Assembly (NCBI RefSeq): GCF_007752135.1
Contig: NZ_CP036298.1
Span: 6,262,859 to 6,326,858 of the forward strand
Length of the DNA: 64,000 nucleotides
Reading direction: 5' to 3'
Source: Aureliella helgolandensis
GTDB taxonomy: Bacteria > Planctomycetota > Planctomycetia > Pirellulales > Pirellulaceae
Positions 58,001 to 64,000 of the stretch are shown here, one piece after another. The notes under the pieces were generated by a model. The model was not told where the DNA came from. It searched no databases and was given only the letters and a program-made list of their open reading frames with translations. Made by a program: the position numbers and the translations under genes. Numbering within the stretch: the first letter of the stretch is position 1; each line of letters opens with the position of its first letter.

Positions 58001-59183
58001 GGCAAGTCTGCGCGCTAACGAAGCCAAGAACTCGTTTCTTGCCACCATGTCTCATGAACTGCGCACGCCACTGACCGCCGTTCTCGGATTTGCTGATATC
58101 TTGCGAAGCGAATCGGAGGAACCCGACTATCTCGAAAAAGTCGACACGATCAAACGGAACGGAACGTACTTGTTGGCTTTGCTCAACGACATTTTGGATC
58201 TGTCCAAAGTCGAAGCTGGCAAGATGCGATTCGAACGACAACGTGTCGACATTCGACGCGTGATGGCAGATATCGAAAACTTGATGTCCAATCGCTCCCA
58301 AGACGCGCAAGTTGCACTGCAATTCGAATACGCAACGCAGCTGCCCGCAGAGATCACCGCTGACGAAGTCCGTGTTCGCCAAATCCTCGTCAATCTGATT
58401 AGCAATGCGTTGAAATTCACGGAAGCCGGCCACGTCACCGTCAGTACTGTCGTCAATCACGACGCCCGAGGCAGAAGATTGGAAATTTCGGTAGAGGATA
58501 CAGGGATTGGAATCACCCCCAAGCAGATGGAACGACTGTTCCAACCGTTCAGTCAAGCGAACAAGCAAACAACGCGAAAATTTGGGGGCACGGGTCTCGG
58601 GCTAAGCATTAGCAAGCGGCTCGCCGAGGGCATGGGGGGCACGATCCTTGCCGCAAGTCGACTCGGCAAAGGGAGCCGGTTCACATTGCTACTCCCACTG
58701 TCTCAATCCGACAGCGAGATCACCAGCGAGGCGAAGGCCCCTGGCAGTACGCCGCCGCACTCAGGGCACGTGCACACCAAATATCCTCAGATTAATTCAC
58801 GCGTTCTGCTGGCAGACGACCGCCGGGATGTCTGGCAGGTCGGCAAGTACTTCTTGGAAAAATGTGGCGCAGATGTCACGATTGTCGAAAATGGCCAGCA
58901 AGCAGTCACAGCGGTGAAACGATCCGTTGATGAGGGAACCCCCTTCCAACTTATTCTGATGGATATGCAAATGCCGGTGATGTCAGGCCGAGAAGCTGTC
59001 GCCGTGATTCGAGAACAAGGTATTGCCACCCCCATCATTGCCCTGACCGCCGATGCAATGGAAGGAGAGCGCGAAGCCTGCATTGCAATGGGCTGCAACG
59101 AATATTTCCCGAAACCCATTGACGGTCCACGCTTGATGAAAATGGTCGCCACACTAATCTCGGCAGATTCGAATTCGTCGTAA
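55074..59183 (+). CDS. CheB-CheR-PAS-LOV hybrid histidine kinase with receiver, putative blue-light sensor
   Basis: A 1369-aa soluble protein. CheB (about 15-205; Ser26, His53, Asp145), CheR (about 225-495; [17 protein letters not shown]), a PAS-like segment, a coiled coil of NEEL repeats (about 655-745), a PAS domain (about 745-840), a LOV domain (about 845-965), HisKA ([12 protein letters not shown], His994), HATPase (GTGLGLSI) and a receiver (Asp1297 in LMDMQMP). The LOV domain has GRNCKFLQG with the photoreactive Cys895, then [13 protein letters not shown] and HFVGVQHD, which hold the flavin-contacting Asn residues and the signalling Gln. The start has no strong ribosome site. It is divergent from and partly paralogous to the giant kinase. 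Confidence 0.93.
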   Translation: MDLPHDNSTNTAAGCRELHVVGVGASAGGLEALEAFFRAIPADSGMAFVVVQHLSPDFKSHMEELLARQTNIPVYRVDHGVKVERNCIYLIPAKMEMVIDDGKLLLTERSSDRSLVHPIDTFFQSLATDIGRHAIGVILSGTGSDGSRGVKSIHAAGGLVIVQDEVSAKFDGMPLSARETGAVDLVLTPSAIAEALVRYTQEGISREKLAEEDLAFGSMEEEAQILHLLHRKSSLDFAQYKSSTVGRRIYRRLQLSGLQHMAEYVERLMVDDHELNELYKDLLIGVTKFFRDSEAFEALRAHALTKWLSRPAPRDMLRIWVAACASGEEAYSIAILLDEEMRRQKIHLDFKIFATDAHSGSLNLAGKGIYSVDAVAELSPERIERYFSQTSNGYQISRDIRNRVVFATHNILNDAPFTQMDLVTCRNMLIYLQPAAQKKALSMFHFALKADGFLFLGPSETCGELAGEFQSIDQRWRIFTKRRDVRLPVTTGVLVKRRSEKLPYASLTPPTPKSNRVDAELLSVYEELHALKMGCSILVGENGEMLHLFGDAERFLRPRRGRPSNLLLEMIHESLKSSIASAWHQAVTKRKTVRYASTAFTGAASPESIRITMQPLNDNLSRPCNVLVEFEPALETAPPEAPIPDQSQQEHDQSRMESLESQLQSSQENLQATIEEMETSNEELQASNEELIASNEELQSTNEELHSVNEELYTVNAEHQRRVEELALANDDMDNLLATTRVGVIFLDDGLYIRRFTPEIARVFRLEQHDTGRSMEQFAHVLNHPSLLEDLQAVLQQQEERELTVRDRNGTPYLLRILPYQSGDATRGVVLTLIDISSLTAAQSESNLRQLAIESAVNGIIISDPLQSGNPITYANQGFLALTGYERDEVLGRNCKFLQGAKTDPETIQTIRAALDRGEPVRVTLLNYRKDGSEFWNDLQITPVFDLDGEVRHFVGVQHDITNQMTAQKALQEANAASLRANEAKNSFLATMSHELRTPLTAVLGFADILRSESEEPDYLEKVDTIKRNGTYLLALLNDILDLSKVEAGKMRFERQRVDIRRVMADIENLMSNRSQDAQVALQFEYATQLPAEITADEVRVRQILVNLISNALKFTEAGHVTVSTVVNHDARGRRLEISVEDTGIGITPKQMERLFQPFSQANKQTTRKFGGTGLGLSISKRLAEGMGGTILAASRLGKGSRFTLLLPLSQSDSEITSEAKAPGSTPPHSGHVHTKYPQINSRVLLADDRRDVWQVGKYFLEKCGADVTIVENGQQAVTAVKRSVDEGTPFQLILMDMQMPVMSGREAVAVIREQGIATPIIALTADAMEGEREACIAMGCNEYFPKPIDGPRLMKMVATLISADSNSS

Positions 59184-59413
59184 ACTCCTCGAACATAACC
59201 GCTTTCGTAGCATTTTCCGAACTCGACCGAACACCCTTTAACCACTCAGAGGACTTAGCCTGTGCGCAGGAAATTCCTGTTCCGAAAAAACGGTGCGCCA
59301 ACTCGTGACGGTACGGCCAACTTGTGATGGTGCTCCGTGGGCGGCGTGCAGATAAAAATCCGAAACTCAAGCTCCCATCCAAGGCTTTAGGACCATCGGA
59401 ACGATAAGTATCG

Positions 59414-59507
59414 CCAGATCGCTCCGCCGATCGGCATTTTCCCGAACGAACCGGCGGAGCGGTTCGGCGACTGTTCGCCAATAATTGTTCCAACGGTCCT
59501 TAGCGAG
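59414..59507. repeat. 94-bp dispersed repeat, copy 2
   Basis: It matches 45482-45575 with 8 differences. Here the internal arms GCTCCGCC and GGCGGAGC are perfect, and CCGAAC pairs with GTTCGG, so it can fold into alternative hairpins like REP elements. It lies in the 402-bp spacer before the YihY-family gene. Confidence 0.85.
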
Positions 59508-59585
59508 CGATGGCGATCTACCGAGTTTCGTCGCGTCGGGCTTTTACCATGAACTGTCAATTCCAAAATTCAAGCGTCACCTGCA

Positions 59586-60473
59586 ATGCTCTCTACTGTC
59601 CGTAAAGCGATCGAGCAATTCTCGCGAGACGACTGCCCAACGCTGGCAGCATCGTTAGCCTACTACACACTCTTCGCGATGCCTCCGCTCTTGTACCTAT
59701 TGGTATCGATTGTCTCGCTCGGAATGTCGATCACCTACGAGCACGATCAGGCAGTGGATCGAGCGAGAGCTTTTATGGAGCAACAAGCGGCACAACTAAT
59801 TGGCAACCAAGCGGCTGCCCAAGAAATCGGCACGATTATTCGGAACAGTAGCAATCCGAACGGGACTTGGTGGAAGTCATTCTTGAGCCTGGCGGGAGTC
59901 CTCGTGGGAGCAACAGGTTTGCTCACAGTGCTGCAAAGTTCCCTAAACCGAGTTTGGCGCGTCCAACCACGCGAGGGTGCCTTCACCAAACGATTTTTGT
60001 TGAAACGGCTGTTATCACTGGCGATGATCCTAGTCTTCGGCCTACTTCTCCTAATTTCGTTTGTGGTGGCAACAGTACTCAACCTGCTGACGGAGTATTT
60101 GACGCAGCAAATGGGGGTTGAAGGCAACTGGCCTGCACTCGTCAATCAGCTGGTGAGCTTCGCATCGACTTGGCTATTCTTCGCTGCGGTCTTTCGCTGG
60201 ATGCCGGATGCACTGGTTAGCTGGCACAGTGCGCTGGTGGGCGGTCTCTTCACGGTGGTGCTCTTCACCCTGGGCCGCTGGGCACTATTCACCTACTTAT
60301 CCTATTCGAATCCCGGACAAGAACTCGGTTCTGCAGCAGCTTCCCTGGTAGTGATTTTGCTGTGGGTCTACTATTCCTCGCTCATTTTGCTCTTCGGCGC
60401 GGAGTTCACGTTCAACTTGAATTCGCAGCTGGCTACGCCGGAAAACGGTGCTGAACGCACCACCCCGAAATAG
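59586..60473 (+). CDS. YihY/BrkB-family inner membrane protein
   Basis: A 295-aa protein with six membrane helices. Family features: DDCPTLAASLAYYTLFAMPP at the N-terminus, the middle signature QSSLNRVWRVQPR, and the C-terminal SAAASLVVILLWVYYSSLILLFGAEFT split by a short turn. The molecular role of the family is unsettled; it was once mistaken for ribonuclease BN. The ribosome site is weak. It is isolated: no operon partner is seen on either side. Confidence 0.92.
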   Translation: MLSTVRKAIEQFSRDDCPTLAASLAYYTLFAMPPLLYLLVSIVSLGMSITYEHDQAVDRARAFMEQQAAQLIGNQAAAQEIGTIIRNSSNPNGTWWKSFLSLAGVLVGATGLLTVLQSSLNRVWRVQPREGAFTKRFLLKRLLSLAMILVFGLLLLISFVVATVLNLLTEYLTQQMGVEGNWPALVNQLVSFASTWLFFAAVFRWMPDALVSWHSALVGGLFTVVLFTLGRWALFTYLSYSNPGQELGSAAASLVVILLWVYYSSLILLFGAEFTFNLNSQLATPENGAERTTPK

Positions 60474-60596
60474 GATGGCGGCAAGATGTACCGTTGCCTC
60501 TCAATTCAGCGATGCTCAGTGACACCTTAACAGTTGGACCGCTTGGCTGCAGTTCTGTGGAGCACTGTCGCGTTTGAATTCAGAGGTATCTCGTAC

Positions 60597-61205
60597 TCAT
60601 TGAGTGAACCTAGTCGCGCAACGAGTGGTGCCCCAAGATAGCACCCGGGACATCGCACTAACGTCGATCCACTCCATCAAGTTCTGCGCCAATGACGAGT
60701 TGCGAGATGCCGATGTCCCCACTCCCATCACCTTTGCAGCAGTGACGACAGGCAGGGTCCGGACGGCGAGACTCTCACCGGATAGTGAATCTGCGATTGC
60801 CAGCTCCAGCCGACCATCACGCGTCACTGAAAATCCTATTTGCAATTCACGCCCAACTGCGTCAATCTCGTAAACTCCCAGCAATTCATTGTTCGCCGCG
60901 ACAGGGTCCGTACCACGATACACCTTCAATTGACGGTCCTCCAGAACGATCGGTTCAACGGAACCACCTCGAGGAACAGGCTTGCACAGCGCCACGACCG
61001 GATAAAACGATCCGTCCGATGCCTCAAAACCCACCGCAGGCAAGGTGTGTTGCGTTCCATCTGGAATGTATCGCGGGAGCGACACAGCATCGACATGCTC
61101 CTCACTGAGGGGAACCGATTCGACGACCAATACCGACAAGGAGGGATGCTGCCTGCCGCACCCTACCAGCAGAGTCAACATGCAGAGAGAAACAATACGT
61201 TTCAT
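60597..61205 (-). CDS. Predicted lipoprotein with Hsp70 substrate-binding-like beta domain
   Basis: A 202-aa protein with a signal peptide and lipobox LLVGCGR, so it is expected to be lipid-anchored outside the inner membrane. Residues about 65-150 resemble the Hsp70 (DnaK) beta-sandwich substrate-binding domain: LKVYRGTDPVAANNELLGVY, then IGFSVTRDGRLELAIADSLSGE, matching the 'LG.F.L....G...I.VTFDID.DGIL.VSAKD..TG' pattern. No ATPase domain is present. Function is unknown; binding of unfolded exported proteins is an attractive guess. Confidence 0.7.
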   Translation of the reverse strand: MKRIVSLCMLTLLVGCGRQHPSLSVLVVESVPLSEEHVDAVSLPRYIPDGTQHTLPAVGFEASDGSFYPVVALCKPVPRGGSVEPIVLEDRQLKVYRGTDPVAANNELLGVYEIDAVGRELQIGFSVTRDGRLELAIADSLSGESLAVRTLPVVTAAKVMGVGTSASRNSSLAQNLMEWIDVSAMSRVLSWGTTRCATRFTQ

Positions 61206-61778
61206 TGGATACTGCCTTTACGAAGAAGAAGCCAACTTGACGAAGAAGTTGTAGGAGCTAAGCCAATCGCCATCAAAAACGGATCGCCAACATCCGCGAA
61301 GAGGAAGTTCGGCGTTCGCTGTATTGTAACTGCTTACCTGCGAGAAATTTGTAGCACACGGCGTTCTTGCAGAAAAGGCGTTCTGGCGGGAGGAGATTTT
61401 TGAGAATTGGTCAAACTCCTGTAGTGGCCACAGGATCGACAGCGAGATAAAGGGATAGGGGGGGCGGGTGGCATGCCCGTGAACGCAATTCACGCGTTAG
61501 CGTTGAAGCCTCGCAAGCACGGCTGCGAGTAAAAACGCTTTGGTTCCAGTGGCGGGCAAGCCCCCTTCGTAGCTCCTTCACACACTTGCACCCATCAGGA
61601 GATGGTTCAAGCGCCAGCAAGGCAGGTGAGCCTTGGACGTTGAACGCCTCCTTGGTTGCTGAGCCAATGCAGCCAGTTTCCATGAATCCGCAGGGCTACT
61701 GTATCGGCAGAGCTACTGCACGCAGAGCGAATCACGTGAACTCGGGAGGTCGCGCAGGCTGTCGTCGGCTCTTCAAGT
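61206..61778. other. Spacer, nothing recognised
   Basis: No supported gene. A small hairpin CGTGAA-CGCAA-TTCACG (near 61480-61496) is the only structure noted. Confidence 0.5.
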
Positions 61779-63203
61779 TCATTCCCAAAGACCGTTCAAA
61801 TACATCTCAAGATTGGTATATCCCGCCGTGCTGCTAAGGTCCAATCCATTGCGATCCGCTGCGTCGGAGGAGTTCAACCCGTGTTCGACTTCCCATGCGT
61901 CGGGCATGCCATCGTGGTCGATGTCGGCAGCGGGACGCCCCTCATCGATCAAGGGCCAGCCCCCCACCTCCGATGGATCGTCAATGCACTTGCCAGTCCT
62001 GTTTCGCACATCAAGAATGATCCGTTCGTCCACGGTATCCCGCCGAGGTAAGATTGCCCCCGCAGCGGCCAACACAAGTTGGCTCGCCTGCTCGGATGGC
62101 TGAACCGTGATAGGAATCGGTGAGTCCGGCCAGGGTTCTGCTCGCTGGATCTGACTATTCGCAGGGACGCGCATCCAGTCGGCCCCAAGACCAGAGGACC
62201 CATCTCCTACCAACGACCATTCCCTTTCATCATCTTCCTGCCGATGGTGACCTCGATTGTCGCGTGCATAGAACGTCGGCTCCATCGGGTAGTCTTTCAA
62301 GGAGACTTCATACCTTACCTGGCGTGTATCAGGGCCAGGCTGATAAGTGTTTCCAATCAGATTCACTCGTGGCGGATGCTCGCCAACGTGGCTAAATTCC
62401 GCACCAAAATACTTCCAGTTGTAGACCAGATTGTTGACCACATGATTGGGTCCGTCGTTATTCGAGATCAACGGATTGCGGGCAACATTGTGGGCCAGCA
62501 GATTGTGGTGATAGGAGACCCGGCGAACCTCTGCCCCGATGATGGTACCCTTGCTGTGCGGGCCCTTCTCGTGACTACTATCGTCGAGTGCTTCCGAGAT
62601 AATGCACCACTGAATGGTGATATCATTGGCGGCGTACCAAGATTCAACATTCTCATCAGTCGACCAGCTGATCGAACAATGATCGACAATTACATCATGG
62701 GGTGGAGTGCTTGCACTGGTAATGCTCAACCCGTCTCCGCAGCAGCCTTTCTCCGCAGTGGGCCCCCGGCGAATGCGCAGCCCGCGCACCGTGGCATCAT
62801 GTGTACCGACATTCAGGACAGGTCCATCGAACCGTGGGTCAGCCTTCAGCAATATTCCGCCGCCAGGAGCCGTCTGTCCCGCGATCGTTATATAGGGCTC
62901 GCGAATTTGAACCGTTGACTTCAGGGTGATGGTGCCGCCAGTGCGAAAGACCACTGTCCTTGGATTTGCCGCTTCGCAGGCAGCGCGAAAACTCCCTGGG
63001 CCACGATCATTCAAATTGGTGACTTCAATGACTTCCCCTCCACGCCCGCCACGCGATTCAGCACCAAACCCTTCCGCACCGGGAAATGCGGGCAGTGCTC
63101 GGGTTGAGGGCGGCTGTCCCCACACGACTGGACCGAACGCCGCGACAACACCAAGGCTCAAGAGAGCTTGATGAAGAACTAAGCTGAAAGTGTTGGAATT
63201 CAA
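61779..63203 (-). CDS. Exported pectate-lyase-like protein (PL1 type)
   Basis: A protein of about 474 aa. A signal peptide (LSLGVVAAFGPVVWGQ) is followed by a right-handed beta-helix typical of PL1-type lyases: FPGAEGFGAESRGGRGGEVI, TNLNDRGPGSFRAA, DHCSISWSTDENV and a region with RVSYHHNLLAHNVARNPL. The C-terminus has a calcium-binding-like DIDHDGMPDAWEVEHGL segment. It probably cleaves pectate or another uronic-acid polymer, but catalytic Arg/Asp residues were not verified. The start is uncertain: the frame is open to 63458, but TTG at 63203 with AGGTG upstream sits just before the signal peptide. Confidence 0.8.
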   Translation of the reverse strand: MNSNTFSLVLHQALLSLGVVAAFGPVVWGQPPSTRALPAFPGAEGFGAESRGGRGGEVIEVTNLNDRGPGSFRAACEAANPRTVVFRTGGTITLKSTVQIREPYITIAGQTAPGGGILLKADPRFDGPVLNVGTHDATVRGLRIRRGPTAEKGCCGDGLSITSASTPPHDVIVDHCSISWSTDENVESWYAANDITIQWCIISEALDDSSHEKGPHSKGTIIGAEVRRVSYHHNLLAHNVARNPLISNNDGPNHVVNNLVYNWKYFGAEFSHVGEHPPRVNLIGNTYQPGPDTRQVRYEVSLKDYPMEPTFYARDNRGHHRQEDDEREWSLVGDGSSGLGADWMRVPANSQIQRAEPWPDSPIPITVQPSEQASQLVLAAAGAILPRRDTVDERIILDVRNRTGKCIDDPSEVGGWPLIDEGRPAADIDHDGMPDAWEVEHGLNSSDAADRNGLDLSSTAGYTNLEMYLNGLWE

Positions 63204-63906
63204 GACGCACCTATCGTTGAAAAAACGGGAGCTCTCCGCAGGGGACAGCTGCTCCCATTTATGATACCCCAACGGAACAGACTCTGCCGCGGTGAGACAA
63301 TGCGTTGAAAGAAGCACTCCAGAACCACCACGCTCTAGCCATTGCACAATCGACCTCTCATGACACCAGCTCATCCTCTGGGACAGCAATGCATGCAGCA
63401 ACCGGCTTGGCGCGACCAAAGGGAACCTTGGTAAGACAATGCTGGCGGCAAGTGCCAATGGAGTATGGGGGGCGGCAACTCAACTGACAGCAGAATGCAA
63501 TTGGGGCAATAGCAAACCATCGCAATCAATATATCGCAAAAATTGAGTTCGACCGCCTAGCTCTTGAGCGATGTGCAGTCCCGAATTGAATGCATACCAC
63601 TCGAGACGCCTGCGACTCTGAAACTTCGGCTATCCTATTAGCAAGCGATGATTGTGATTGGTTTCCAGCCGGTTTCCGAAAACGTCTGGAGTAAGATGGG
63701 AACCGACGAGTCCCCGGGTTGCTCCCATTGAAGGATGGATGCGGTTCGCGTCTTGATATGTGCACTCTGCGAAGTGGTGCCGTAGAATTTAATCAGCCAT
63801 GGGTTTCGATCGATGGATCGAAAGCTGGCAATTGCTGATTTTCTCGTCCTCCCTACGGCGGATCGCAATGGAGTTGGATAAATACTATGAAAGTAAAACC
63901 GTGATC
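63204..63906. other. Spacer, nothing recognised
   Basis: Short frames on both strands only. The extension of the lyase frame into this region lacks protein-like features. Confidence 0.45.
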
Positions 63907-64000
63907 ATGAGTCCAGTAAGAAGCGAGCTGTCTGCAGTCGGGCGAGGGTTATTCGTGGCAATCGGATTGCTGCTGCTCGTCGCGAGCGGCAGCCTCGCTT
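63907..64000 (+). CDS. Start of an exported or membrane protein, cut by the window edge
   Basis: The ATG at 63907 opens a frame to the end of the window with a typical signal sequence (GRGLFVAIGLLLLVASGSLA). GAAAG lies upstream; an in-frame GTG two codons earlier is an alternative. Identity cannot be told. Confidence 0.5.
   Translation, partial: MSPVRSELSAVGRGLFVAIGLLLLVASGSLA

Overview
The window looks like chromosomal DNA of a planctomycete, probably Pirellulaceae-like. This is an inference from gene content: a DUF4838 glycosidase-like exported protein, a PL1 pectate-lyase-like protein, a stand-alone dihydroorotate-dehydrogenase-like flavoprotein, very large multi-PAS kinases and long gene-poor spacers. 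Base composition looks moderate. I saw no rRNA, tRNA, CRISPR array, intact insertion sequence or phage gene.

Layout. 1-3.5 kb: end of an HlyD adaptor and a fused ABC ATPase-permease. 3.6-9 kb: glgX, an NADPH-dependent MDR oxidoreductase and a DHOD-like flavoprotein. 9.3-15.2 kb: a leftward signalling operon (REC-PAS-kinase, FixL-like PAS kinase, single receiver, PAS kinase) followed by an NtrC-type sigma-54 activator. 15.5-16.4 kb: a tandem universal stress protein (USP). 16.4-19 kb: decayed sequence with remnants of an HlyD adaptor and of an MprF-like membrane protein. 19.1-30.4 kb: a rightward sulfane-sulfur island made of an ArsR repressor, rhodanese, TauE/SafE, MBL-rhodanese, two exported DsrE-like proteins, a di-haem peroxidase, a ferritin-like protein, a DevBCA-like exporter and two YeeE/YedE half-transporters. 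30.7-33.7 kb: leftward OmpR-type regulator, kinase and PepSY protein. 34.4-37.7 kb: two exported glycan-related proteins. 38.4-41.2 kb: a second USP and a Na/Pi cotransporter. 42.6-45.5 kb: an APH-AAA kinase fusion and D-lactate dehydrogenase. 45.8-59.2 kb: two divergent CheB-CheR hybrid kinases of 2625 and 1369 aa, the second with a canonical LOV photosensor motif; a 94-bp dispersed repeat lies on each side of the pair. 59.6-64 kb: a YihY-family membrane protein, a lipoprotein with an Hsp70-like beta domain, a pectate-lyase-like protein and the start of an exported protein.

How parts may work together. Four sequences with exact -24/-12 spacing (sigma-54 type) lie before the oxidoreductase, in the spacer upstream of the DHOD-like gene, and before each of the two USP genes. 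The only sigma-54 activator in the window sits among them, with an operon containing a FixL-like PAS kinase, and an 18-bp palindrome lies between that operon and the first USP. Together with glgX and D-lactate dehydrogenase nearby, this suggests a low-oxygen or redox stress regulon; that is inference. The sulfur island has its own sigma-70-like promoter at its repressor gene. Stop/start overlaps of 4 bp tie the exporter genes to the YeeE/YedE genes as one translational unit.
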